Source: an uncultured Chthonomonas sp.
GTDB lineage: Bacteria > Armatimonadota > Chthonomonadetes > Chthonomonadales > CAJBBX01
NCBI GenBank assembly: GCA_903951425.1
Contig: CAJBBX010000059.1
Location: 1-50,857 of the forward strand
Direction of reading: 5' to 3'
DNA length: 50,857 nucleotides
Part shown: one piece after another, positions 9,663 to 17,886 of the stretch
Numbering within the stretch: the first letter of the stretch is position 1
How the letters are laid out: every line of letters starts with the position of its first letter
Notes under the pieces: generated by a model
Database searches by the model: none
What the model saw: the letters and a program-made list of their open reading frames with translations, nothing else
Told to the model about the DNA's origin: nothing
Position numbers and translations under genes: made by a program

Positions 9663-9821
9663 CCGTGTGCATCTATCCAGCCGACCGGCGCGGGTATCCT
9701 AGAACGTTGGTCGCATCAGGTGTGTTCCGCGACCCATTCCGCGGGCAGTGAGAGCGTCAGTCCTCAGCATGTGTTCGGTCGGAGAGCGGCAACGTGAAAC
9801 CCAATGAAGCGAAGGTGACCC

Positions 9822-10984
9822 ATGCGTGACTTCCTGCCCTATGCCGTGCCTGATGTGGGTGAGGAAGAGATCGCCGAGGTGGTCGAGTCCCTGCGATCGG
9901 GTTGGCTTACCACAGGTCCCAAGACCAAGCGTTTCGAGAATGACTTCGCGGAGTTTGTAGGCCACGGCGTCGAAGCTATCGCGGTTAACTCCGCCACGGC
10001 CGGTCTCCATCTGGCGCTTGAGGCGATCGGTGTCGGACCCGATACTGAGGTCATCACCACAACCTACACCTTTACGGCGACCGCCGAGGTGGTTCGGTAC
10101 CTCGGGGCCCATCCTGTCTTTGTGGACATTGATCCCGACACGCTTAACATGGATGTGGCTCAGTTGGAGGCGGCCATCACGCCGCGGACGCGAGCGATCG
10201 TCCCGGTCCATGTGGCCGGCCTGCCCTGCGACATGGATGCCATTCTGGCGATCGCCAAGCGGCACGGCCTCCGGGTTGTGGAGGACGCAGCGCATGCGCT
10301 TCCGGCCACCTGGCGCGGCAAGCTGATCGGCGCCCTCGATAGCGACGTCACCGTCTTCAGCTTCTATGCCACAAAGACCCTCGTGACCGGCGAGGGCGGC
10401 ATGGTAGTGACCCATGATCACAGGATCGCCAAGCGCTGCCGCATCATGCGGCTCCATGGCATCGACCGCGATGCGTTCGACCGGTACACCTCCACTCGAC
10501 CCTCCTGGTACTACGAGGTGGTGCCCCCGGTTTCAAGTACAACATGACGGATATTGCCGCAGCTCTGGGCATCCACCAGCTTAAGAAGGCCTACCAGATG
10601 CAGCAGGTACGGCAGGTTATGGCCGAGCGCTATGATGCCGCCTTCGCCGACCTGCCGGTCACGCTGCCGCCCCGTATCGTCGGCGACATGCACGCCTGGC
10701 ACCTTTATGTCTTGAGGATCGGCGTCGAGGCCGCCGTAAATCGCGACGCATTCATCCACGAGATGTCGCGCCGCGGGATCGGCACCAGCGTCCACTTCAT
10801 ACCGCTCCACTTGCATCCCTACTGGCGCGATACGTACCATCTGGAGCGAGACCGCTACCCCTTGGCCGTGGCGGCGTATGAAGCCGCGGTTAGTCTGCCC
10901 ATCTACCCGCGCATGCGTGACGACCAGGTGGAGCGTGTGGTGACTACGGCCCGCGATATCATCTTAAGCGGCGCGCGAAAGTAG
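9822..10984 (+). pseudogene. DegT/DnrJ/EryC1/StrS (ArnB-like) aminotransferase, split by a one-base deletion
   Basis: A PLP enzyme that aminates a keto-sugar nucleotide. The first frame (9822-10547) holds the N-terminal two thirds, with [10 protein letters not shown] and [13 protein letters not shown], where Lys185 is the Schiff-base lysine. The second frame (10544-10984) continues the same protein with [15 protein letters not shown] through SVHFIPLHLHP. The family normally reads through, as E-V-V-x-P-G-F-K-Y-N-M. Here the frame breaks at 10521-10530 (GTGCCCCCGG), and restoring one base there gives a single 387-residue protein of normal length. The break falls in a C run, so it may be an assembly error or a real mutation. 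The broken frame's stop happens to overlap a downstream ATG as ATGA, which could allow reinitiation, but neither half should work alone. AAGGTG precedes the ATG at 9822. Confidence 0.88.
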
Positions 10985-11012
10985 CGCACCGGCCCTTGAA
11001 AGGAGCACACCC

Positions 11013-12335
11013 ATGTCGGAGAACTTACAGCCCGCGCAACCCAAGAAGCGCCTCGGCATCCTGGTCGGCGGCGGGCCCGCGCCCGGCATTAACGGCGTCA
11101 TCGCCGGCGCTACCATCGAGGCGCTCAGGAACGGACTGGAGGTCGTGGGTATCCTGGAGGGCTTCAAGCACCTGTCCAAGGGCGACGGCACCAAGACCAT
11201 CAACATGACCGAGGAGCTGGCGCAGCAGGTTCGCCTGCGGGGCGGCTCGATCCTGCGCACCGCCCGCGACAACCCGACCAAGAAGGACAAGGTGACGGAG
11301 CAGGACAAGATGGACAAGGTAGCCTCCGCCCTCCGCCAGATGGGGCTGGACTACCTGGTGACCATCGGCGGCGACGACACGGCTTTCAGCGCCTACCGCA
11401 CCTCCGAGGTCCTGGCCGGCGAGATTCGCGTCGTCCATGTGCCCAAGACCATCGACAACGACCTGCCGCTCCCCGGCAACGCGCCCACCTTTGGCTACAA
11501 CACCGCCCGCTACTTCGGCTCCCTCCTGGTGAAGAACCTGGTCGAGGACGCCAAGACGGCAGGCCGCTGGTACATAGTCGTCGCCATGGGTCGCACCGCG
11601 GGCCATCTTGCGCAGGGCATGGGCGTTGTGGGCGGGGCCGACCTGACCATCATTCCCGAGGAGTTCCCCGGCGCCCGCGAAGGCAAGCCGGCCTGCAGCA
11701 TCGACACGCTCTGTAAGATCATCGAGGGGGCCGTCTTCAAGGCTCGGGCCAAGGGCCAGACCTCAGGGGTCGCCGTTGTCGCAGAGGGCGTGGGCGTCCT
11801 GATGGAGGACGAGCTCTCCAAGATGGCGCCCATCGTCGAGGTTGATTACGACGAGCACGGCCACTTCCGGCTGGGCGAGGTGCCGCTGGGCCTGATCCTG
11901 AAGCGCCGCCTGAAGGAGCGCTTCGCCGCCCGGGCCGACAAGCTGACGTTTACCGATGTGACCATAGGCTACGAGCTCCGTTGCGCCGAGCCGGTGCCCT
12001 TCGACGTGGACTACGTCCAGCAGCTCAGCTGGGGGGCCGTGCGCTACCTTCTCGCGCTGGGCGGAGCGACCTACGGCGGCGGCGCCATGATGTCGGTGCA
12101 GTCCGGCGAGGCCGTACCCATCCCGTTCACCGACATCCTGAACATGGAGACAGGCAAGACCTCCGTGCGCCGCGTGAACCTGAACCAGGACACCTACCGC
12201 GCGGCCCGATCGGTGATGACGCGCCTCGAGGCCGAGGACATGCAGAACGAGGCGCTCGTCGCCTCCATGGCCGCGGCTGCGCTGATGACGGCTGAGGCCT
12301 TCCGCGACGAGTATGCGTCGGTCGCGGGCCTGTAA
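11013..12335 (+). CDS. Phosphofructokinase, diphosphate-dependent type
   Basis: This 440-residue enzyme phosphorylates fructose 6-phosphate in glycolysis, and the active site points to diphosphate (PPi) as donor. In GGDDT (residues 119-123) Asp122 replaces the Gly of ATP-using enzymes. In PKTIDND (144-150) Lys145 replaces the usual Gly. Both changes are the established markers of PPi specificity. The GGGPAPGIN loop at residues 19-27 is the N-terminal phosphate loop, and MGRTAGHLA is the substrate-binding stretch. The ATG at 11013 follows AAAGGAG. It stands alone between a glycan locus and a convergent operon, with a strong hairpin after it. The PPi reaction is reversible, so it can also run in gluconeogenesis. 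Confidence 0.9.
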   Translation: MSENLQPAQPKKRLGILVGGGPAPGINGVIAGATIEALRNGLEVVGILEGFKHLSKGDGTKTINMTEELAQQVRLRGGSILRTARDNPTKKDKVTEQDKMDKVASALRQMGLDYLVTIGGDDTAFSAYRTSEVLAGEIRVVHVPKTIDNDLPLPGNAPTFGYNTARYFGSLLVKNLVEDAKTAGRWYIVVAMGRTAGHLAQGMGVVGGADLTIIPEEFPGAREGKPACSIDTLCKIIEGAVFKARAKGQTSGVAVVAEGVGVLMEDELSKMAPIVEVDYDEHGHFRLGEVPLGLILKRRLKERFAARADKLTFTDVTIGYELRCAEPVPFDVDYVQQLSWGAVRYLLALGGATYGGGAMMSVQSGEAVPIPFTDILNMETGKTSVRRVNLNQDTYRAARSVMTRLEAEDMQNEALVASMAAAALMTAEAFRDEYASVAGL

Positions 12336-12364
12336 GGCCTAACAGCGCCGCGCGCCCGGGAGAT

Positions 12365-12409
12365 GCGAAGGCCCGCCGATCACCTACACAGTGGTCGACG
12401 GGCCTTCGC
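12365..12409. terminator. Bidirectional hairpin between convergent genes
   Basis: Arms at 12365-12383 and 12391-12409 pair over 19 positions, with one C-A mismatch and one T-G wobble, around the 7-base loop CTACACA. It sits between the 3' ends of the phosphofructokinase gene and the CHAT gene, which converge. No T run follows on either strand, so termination would rely on the GC-rich stem or on another factor. Confidence 0.65.
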
Positions 12410-12429
12410 CTACAGATGGGCGCCGCCTG

Positions 12430-15228
12430 CTACCTGCCGCCGACGAGCGCGAACGCACCCCAGAAGAAGGGATGCGGCATGGTTGCACGAATGTCGCTCT
12501 GCGCCGCCTGCAGGGCTGCGGCCTTCGTCATGCCCGCCTTGAGGTGCGTGTAGAACCGCTCCATCAGGGCCGTCGTGCCGGCGTCATCGACTTGCCAGTA
12601 GCTGACGACCAGCGAGCGCACGCCCGCCGCGATGAACCCACGCACCATGCCCATGGCCTCGTCAAGCCCCGCCACAGCCGAAGTCCCGGTCAGGCACGCC
12701 GACAATGTCACCAGATCGCAGTTGAGGCGCATCTTGTAGAGGTCCACTACCATCAGGTCGTCATCCGGGAACTCAATGCTGGAAAGGAGCGCATTGCCTC
12801 GGTTGAATGTGCCGTGCGAGGCCATATGCACGATGCGCCGATTGGCAGCAAGCGCGGGGAAACGCGCACGCGTACACCCAAGGCCGATCACTACCTCTGC
12901 ATCGCCCAGAATACTGCCGATGGCCTTAACCTCCTCCTTCGGGTATGCGAGGTCCGGCGTGTGCGGCGCCAGGAGCAACGGAGGGTCCTTGTATGCCATG
13001 GCAGGCTTGCTGTGGTCGTTGGCGATGAGCCAAATCGCTGCAGCCGGGGCATACGCAACCTCCCAGCGCTCACCAGCAGCGGTTGACCCGTCAAGCATGG
13101 CGTGGAAGGGAAGCCCGTTCAGTTCGCGATGCGGAACGATGGTCAGCTTCTTGCCCGAGATCAGGTGCTCCAGGGCGCGGAGGAGGCCGTCATAGAGCTC
13201 CTGCAACACGTGCTCTTCTTGGGCCACGAACATCGCCTCAAGTCTGCTGTAGGTGGCATCTCGAGCTTGGCCGCGAATGAGCTCGAACCTGAGCCGCCGC
13301 GCCATCAAGGCGACATCCGCGACTGAGGCCAGCGGTCGGCTGGCCCGGATGCCTGTCCGGTCGATCACCAAGGCACGGTACTTGCCGTCGTAGCTGAAGA
13401 ACTCAACGAGCGTCTCGTCGTCCGCAACCGCCATCTGTATCTGCTCGGGCGTCGGCAGGTCGTTGGTTAATTCGTGACCAGCTGGGCCAAGCTCCTTCCC
13501 TAACTCGGCGTCATTGAGCAACTCGGTGTAGCGCGCCTCGAGTGCTCGCAGAGAGGCGCGAGGGTCGGCCACGTGGCCGATCGTAACGCCCCGTTCGCCG
13601 GTATCGGTGTCCGTGAGGCCATGGTTGACCTGCGCGATCCGTGCTCGCACCTCGCTCAGTTCCACGAGCCGAGGATTGGTGCGTTCCATCTCGGCGGGGA
13701 GGCTGGACAACTGGTTGGCGCGTACGCGCTCCAGCAGCAGGCGCGACTTGGACTTCTCGAGTACCTGCAGTGCATCTGCCAGATGCTTGGGCTTGTTCTG
13801 CCGAAGCAATGCCCCCACGAGTTTCTCGTAGGAGTCGATCCTGTCGCCCACAAAGGCCACGTTCATGTACTCGACGGGCATCAGGCTCCGAGCATGCTCC
13901 AGCACATCGACCGCCTGGCGGTACCGCCTCAGTGCCTGCGCTGACTCTCCTCGGCGCTCGTGGTACTCCCCGATGGCCAGTTGGGCTGCGCTACTCAGTG
14001 CGTGCTGGCCCATTCGTGCCGCATCCGTAGCAGCTTGGGCCATCTGCCGTATTGCGTTCCTGCCCCGACGTAGCTCCATGTCGGCGAGGATAAAACGAGC
14101 GTATGCGCGCCACGCACGCTGACCAAGGTCAGTGAGCAGACGTGCCGCATCCTGAGCATACCGGGTAGCGTTCTCGGTATCGTCCCTGGTCCACGCGACG
14201 TATGCGCGCACGAGTTGAACCATGCCCAGGAACTCGCCGGTGCCGTGCTCGGCGCATGCCGCTCCCGCGACCGCAAGTGCCCTCTCGGCATCATCCAGTC
14301 GTCCCATGTCCGCCAGTAGGCGTGCTCGGTTAACCTGCGCCCGTGTCCACAAGATGGGCAATCTGAGGGCCGCATAGCACGCGATTGCCGCATCGTAGGA
14401 AGCCCCGGAGTCCTCGCGGAGGTTTGCCTCGCGCTGCACATCAGCCAAGTCGGCATTACAGTGTGCCAGGACCTCTTCACTGTGGCCTTCCAGTCGGGTG
14501 CCCCTTAAGTCCTCCAGAAATCCGCGTGTCTTGCGCAGAAGGGCTATTGCGTCAGCATAGCCACCGCGAACGTAGTGGATATAGCCCTTATTAACCAGCA
14601 CCTTCATTGCGCTGATATCTTGACCAATGCTTCCGAAGGTGGAATAGGCGTCATCCAGAAGAACCATTGCTTCCTTCAGGCGTCCCAGTTGCGTGAGGGC
14701 GGTGGCCAGGTTGTTCTGAACGAAAGCCTGCGCGTAGGGCTCTCCCTCTCGCATGAGGCAGGGCAGAGCTCTGGCGAAAAGGTCATGAGCCTGTTCGCAA
14801 CGTCGCATCTCCAGAAGCCCGATGCCGCGGTTCACATCAAGCTTCGCGGCCTCGATGGCCATACCCAGACGGTTGTACTCGGCATCGAGGTGGTCCGCCA
14901 GAGCGTCTGCTTCCTTGGATCGCCCAAGCTTATTCAGGCAGTCCACAGCGCCAACCATGACCTCTGCGGCCAACTTGGAGTCGCCGGCGCGTTGCGCCAG
15001 CGACTGGGCGTTCTGGAAGTGGTGCAGCGCGGCCTCGTAGTCTGCCTTGGCTCGGCGCAACTCGCGCCCCGACTCGCGGGCTGCTATGCTGGCGGCGCGG
15101 AGTTCGGTGATCTGCTGCGGCGTGAGGTCCTCGGCGCCGGGTTGTGCTGACGTACAAAAACGGTCGGCGCCAAATCCGTCAACGCCGACCGTCTTCCCAT
15201 CACCGTTGTTGCTGGGTGTGGAGTGCAC
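12430..15228 (-). CDS. TPR-repeat protein with C-terminal CHAT (caspase-like) protease domain
   Basis: 932 residues. Residues about 40-560 are helical TPR-type repeats (AALHHFQNAQSLAQRAGD, ALTQLGRLKEAMVLLDDA and others), a platform for binding partners. Residues about 640-932 form a CHAT domain, a caspase/separase-clan cysteine peptidase. The catalytic pair is visible as His805 in HMASHGTF and Cys845 in LVTLSACLTG, and the domain ends with FFWGAFALVG, as is typical. No signal peptide or membrane segment is seen. The GTG at 15228 follows GAGGT closely. It is the last gene of a minus-strand operon, nine bases after a small protein and downstream of an ECF sigma factor. CHAT proteins in such settings act in conflict, cell death or regulated proteolysis. 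The target here is unknown. Confidence 0.88.
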   Translation of the reverse strand: MHSTPSNNGDGKTVGVDGFGADRFCTSAQPGAEDLTPQQITELRAASIAARESGRELRRAKADYEAALHHFQNAQSLAQRAGDSKLAAEVMVGAVDCLNKLGRSKEADALADHLDAEYNRLGMAIEAAKLDVNRGIGLLEMRRCEQAHDLFARALPCLMREGEPYAQAFVQNNLATALTQLGRLKEAMVLLDDAYSTFGSIGQDISAMKVLVNKGYIHYVRGGYADAIALLRKTRGFLEDLRGTRLEGHSEEVLAHCNADLADVQREANLREDSGASYDAAIACYAALRLPILWTRAQVNRARLLADMGRLDDAERALAVAGAACAEHGTGEFLGMVQLVRAYVAWTRDDTENATRYAQDAARLLTDLGQRAWRAYARFILADMELRRGRNAIRQMAQAATDAARMGQHALSSAAQLAIGEYHERRGESAQALRRYRQAVDVLEHARSLMPVEYMNVAFVGDRIDSYEKLVGALLRQNKPKHLADALQVLEKSKSRLLLERVRANQLSSLPAEMERTNPRLVELSEVRARIAQVNHGLTDTDTGERGVTIGHVADPRASLRALEARYTELLNDAELGKELGPAGHELTNDLPTPEQIQMAVADDETLVEFFSYDGKYRALVIDRTGIRASRPLASVADVALMARRLRFELIRGQARDATYSRLEAMFVAQEEHVLQELYDGLLRALEHLISGKKLTIVPHRELNGLPFHAMLDGSTAAGERWEVAYAPAAAIWLIANDHSKPAMAYKDPPLLLAPHTPDLAYPKEEVKAIGSILGDAEVVIGLGCTRARFPALAANRRIVHMASHGTFNRGNALLSSIEFPDDDLMVVDLYKMRLNCDLVTLSACLTGTSAVAGLDEAMGMVRGFIAAGVRSLVVSYWQVDDAGTTALMERFYTHLKAGMTKAAALQAAQSDIRATMPHPFFWGAFALVGGR

Positions 15229-15237
15229 GGACCTCGG

Positions 15238-15834
15238 TTAGTACCCTATCTGAACGGACTGAACCAGCACCTCCGCGTCTGGCAACCGTACCCTCATATC
15301 GTAGGTGCCGGCCGGCACAGACTGGATGGTGAACCCGGTGTGACCACAGTCGGCCGGCAGCGAGAGCCGACCACGGTGTGCCAGGCGGGCATCAACGGCA
15401 GGAACCACGTTTCCTAAGCCACTGGTGTCAAAGACCGCTCCAATGACGGCCCACATGCCCGGTACGTCCTCTTCCGAGAACAGGTCGACCATGTATGAGC
15501 CAGCTTCGAACCGCTGGAGGCGGCGCGGACAGACGCCGCGATCCCTTACTGGAAAGAGTACCGGATCGTTGGTGTCAAGCACCAGCTTCCCGGCCAGTCG
15601 GGCAACTGCCTTCCGAGCGTACTGCACCGTGAATGCCAGCTTGACCTTGGCGACCGACTTGCGAGACGCATGCTCCAGCGGCGGCAGGGCCATTGCTGCC
15701 TCCACTCGGGAGAGCATGGAGGCCGGCATAGCACCGGCCGCAGATGTTTCGGTACCTCTGTCCATCGCGTCCTCCGTTCGAGACCAAGCCGTACCGGCCT
15801 GTGCTTCGACGGCGCTCTCTCTCATCAGCTCCAT
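15238..15834 (-). CDS. Uncharacterised small protein between ECF sigma factor and CHAT genes
   Basis: 198 residues with no family I recognise. The N-terminal 50 residues are polar and probably disordered. The middle (SRKSVAKVKLAFTVQYARKAVARLAGKL) is basic and amphipathic. The C-terminal half looks like a beta-sandwich, with FEAGSYMVDLFSEE and, at the end, FTIQSVPAGTYDMRVRLP, which resembles the PEGA/CarboxypepD-like pattern 'F-x-x-x-x-V-P-x-G-x-Y'. There is no zinc-finger anti-sigma motif (HxxxCxxC), signal peptide or membrane helix. The ATG at 15834 follows AGAGGA. Its fixed place between the sigma factor and the protease suggests an adaptor, sensor or CHAT substrate. That is inference only. 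Confidence 0.75.
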   Translation of the reverse strand: MELMRESAVEAQAGTAWSRTEDAMDRGTETSAAGAMPASMLSRVEAAMALPPLEHASRKSVAKVKLAFTVQYARKAVARLAGKLVLDTNDPVLFPVRDRGVCPRRLQRFEAGSYMVDLFSEEDVPGMWAVIGAVFDTSGLGNVVPAVDARLAHRGRLSLPADCGHTGFTIQSVPAGTYDMRVRLPDAEVLVQSVQIGY

Positions 15835-15891
15835 GCGGGTCCTCTTACCAGGTCATGAGTAGCAGGTTGACTTATGTCTTGAAAAACGCGG

Positions 15892-15940
15892 CCGATCCAG
15901 ATGATCCGACCCAGTGGATCGGTTCGACTGACCGGATCGA
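15892..15940. promoter_or_regulatory. Clustered GATC inverted repeats upstream of the small-protein/CHAT genes
   Basis: In the 160-base gap after the sigma gene, CCGATCC at 15892-15898 and GGATCGG at 15916-15922 form a perfect 7-base inverted repeat. A second, imperfect hairpin overlaps it (GATCGGT at 15917-15923 with ACCGGATC at 15931-15938). The overlap would make the two structures mutually exclusive. This could be an operator or an attenuator for the downstream pair, but no protein or ligand can be named. Confidence 0.3.
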
Positions 15941-15994
15941 CCGCCAACTCGCTCTCTCACCAAGAAAGAGCCGACGGGCGTCCGGTCTGATACC

Positions 15995-16639
15995 CTAGAA
16001 GCCGATTTCGTTGAGCACCTTCGCGAGCCGATCAAGGCACCGCTTGCGCGTTGGCCCAATACTTCCTATCGGCATCTCTAGCGTAGCCGAGATGTCCTGG
16101 TAGCTGAGCGGCTCATTGGTGCTGAACAGCGTCTGTAGAAGGCGCTTGCAGTCAGGCGTCAGCCGCTGGAGGGCCTCGTCGACAAGCGCGCGGTCCTGCA
16201 TCTTGGACATCACGGCCTCGGGAGACAGGCTTTCGGCGGATTCGCCGCCGTCGCCGAGCATCTGCTCCCATGCCGAGGGCTCCAGGTCGCTCTGCATGAC
16301 ATGGGGCCGCCGGCGAATCTTGCGCCAGGCTTCGTGGCGAGTGGTAGTGGCGAGCCAGCCTCCAATGCGTGTGGTATCGCGTAGCGCGCAGAGGTTGTTC
16401 ATCAGGATGTAGAAGACATCCTGCATCACGTCCTCCGCTTCATCGGTCCGCAGGCCGGAGCGGCGCGCCATCGTGAAGACCAGCGCCTCGTAGCGGTTGA
16501 CGACCAGGGCCCAGGCCCGGTTGTCGCCGTTGAGGCAACGCTCAACTAACAGCCAGTCTGGCGGAGCCGCCGGGCGTGACGTGCCGTCGCCTGCGTTGGA
16601 CACCCCTAGGTCATCGGAGCGTTTGCTGGACGAGGACAT
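15995..16639 (-). CDS. ECF-type RNA polymerase sigma factor
   Basis: 214 residues, cytoplasmic. Region 2 covers about residues 30-110 and includes DEAEDVMQDVFYIL (core binding and -10 recognition) and GGWLATTTRHEAWRKIRR. Region 4 covers about 150-205 with L-S-Y-Q-D-I-S-A-T-L-E-M, then GSIGPTRKRCLDRL, the helix-turn-helix for the -35 element. There is no region 1.1 or 3, as expected for ECF factors, and no adjacent anti-sigma factor with a zinc finger. It heads an operon with the small protein and the CHAT protease, so it most likely controls that operon. The ATG at 16639 is used. A 164-base gap separates it from the upstream ParB-like gene. Confidence 0.9.
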   Translation of the reverse strand: MSSSSKRSDDLGVSNAGDGTSRPAAPPDWLLVERCLNGDNRAWALVVNRYEALVFTMARRSGLRTDEAEDVMQDVFYILMNNLCALRDTTRIGGWLATTTRHEAWRKIRRRPHVMQSDLEPSAWEQMLGDGGESAESLSPEAVMSKMQDRALVDEALQRLTPDCKRLLQTLFSTNEPLSYQDISATLEMPIGSIGPTRKRCLDRLAKVLNEIGF

Positions 16640-16803
16640 CTGTCAATCACCTGTTCATGTGTGGGCGCGCTATGCACGTTGGCCGAAACCAGACGCGCCG
16701 TCGCGCCCTCCGGTCAGTCAAAGGGCATGGATGCGCCGAAACTGGCTTGGTATAACAGTACCACGCCATGCGGCGTTCCCGTGTAGGGCGCGGGACGGAG
16801 CGA

Positions 16804-17736
16804 CTAGGGCTCTCCTAGCTCCAGCCGACACTCGCGGAGCAGGGCGTCGAGGGCCATGCGTAGCTCAGTCAGGGCATCCTGGAGCTGCCTGACAGATGGG
16901 CGCGGCAGGTCCATGGGGCGCACGGTGTCCAGTGTGGCAATGAAGTCCACGATATGCTGTGCGACTGAAAGCGGCGCTGACGGTGCGGCGGGCGCCACCG
17001 GGTCGGTATCGAACGGCGCGTCGTCCAGCGCGTTCGCATCCGGGCGGCGAGGCTTGGCGTAGCGGAGCAGGTCGCCGGGTTCGGCATCCATGATCTCGTC
17101 GCTCTGGTCGGGAGCGGCGCGCAGGGCCTTTACGAGCTTGCCCGTCTGTTCGCCGGTCAGGCGCCCGTCGCGGATCTTCTCGACCACCTTGCCCTGCAGG
17201 TCAGGGTCGTCGTTGAGCTGTCGAAGGAAGCGGGCATGCTTCTCGGTCAGCTGGCCGTCGGCCGGCTTGTTGGGCGACGCGATGATCTGCTCGCCGATCT
17301 GCTCGGGCAGTTCGAGAAGGTCGAGCAGATGGCTCACGGTGCGCTCACCCAGCCCCAGCCTCTCACCGATCTCGCGGTTGGTGGCGCTCAGGCGCTCCTT
17401 CACGGCCGTTAGGGCGCGGGCCTTCTCCAGCGGCTGCAGATCCTGCCGCTGCATGTTTTCCACCAACTGCTCCGTCAGGACATCCTCTTCATCGAGCTCC
17501 TTGACGATGCAGGGGACCACCTCCAGCCCGGCCAGGCCGGCGGCCCTCCAACGGCGCTCGCCGGTGATGATCCGGTACATGTTCACATTCGTGAGTGCCG
17601 TAACCGTGATCGGTTGCAGCACGCCATGCTGCCGCAGGCTGTCGGCCAGGCCCTGCAGCGATTCCTCGTCGATGTGCTTACGCGGCTGATCGGGGTCTTC
17701 GACGATCCTCCCGATCTCGATGCTCTGGATCTCCAT
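16804..17736 (-). CDS. ParB/Noc-family DNA-binding protein, stand-alone paralogue
   Basis: 310 residues. The N-terminal ParB/sulfiredoxin fold has DPDQPRKHID, GERRWRAA at 59-66 (the CTP/phosphate box) and ENMQRQDLQPLEKARAL. A helix-turn-helix follows (ATNREIGERLGLGERTVSHLLDLLELPEQI). The C-terminal part is a longer, Asp/Pro-rich linker and a terminal Leu-rich helix. No ParA is next to it, and the canonical parA-parB pair lies 30 kb away, so this is a second ParB. It could be a nucleoid-occlusion (Noc-like) factor or a plasmid- or phage-derived regulator. AAGGAG precedes the ATG at 17736. It lies directly upstream of the sigma/CHAT operon on the same strand. Confidence 0.85.
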   Translation of the reverse strand: MEIQSIEIGRIVEDPDQPRKHIDEESLQGLADSLRQHGVLQPITVTALTNVNMYRIITGERRWRAAGLAGLEVVPCIVKELDEEDVLTEQLVENMQRQDLQPLEKARALTAVKERLSATNREIGERLGLGERTVSHLLDLLELPEQIGEQIIASPNKPADGQLTEKHARFLRQLNDDPDLQGKVVEKIRDGRLTGEQTGKLVKALRAAPDQSDEIMDAEPGDLLRYAKPRRPDANALDDAPFDTDPVAPAAPSAPLSVAQHIVDFIATLDTVRPMDLPRPSVRQLQDALTELRMALDALLRECRLELGEP

Positions 17737-17886
17737 GGGGCTGCTCCTTGGGCCGGAAGGTCTCCGCTAAACGGCGGATGACGCGCATTATGGCGACGGC
17801 GGAGCCCGCTGGTCAAGCCCGGCCGGCCGGCCGGTCCGCGGCGGGGTAGAATGGGTTGCAGGGGTTAAGGAGCCTGAACCCAGTCC

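Noticed and set aside
10521-10547. Programmed frameshift or true two-gene overlap in the aminotransferase
   Set aside because: No slippery heptamer or stimulatory structure is seen, and neither half is a complete domain. A one-base error or mutation is simpler.
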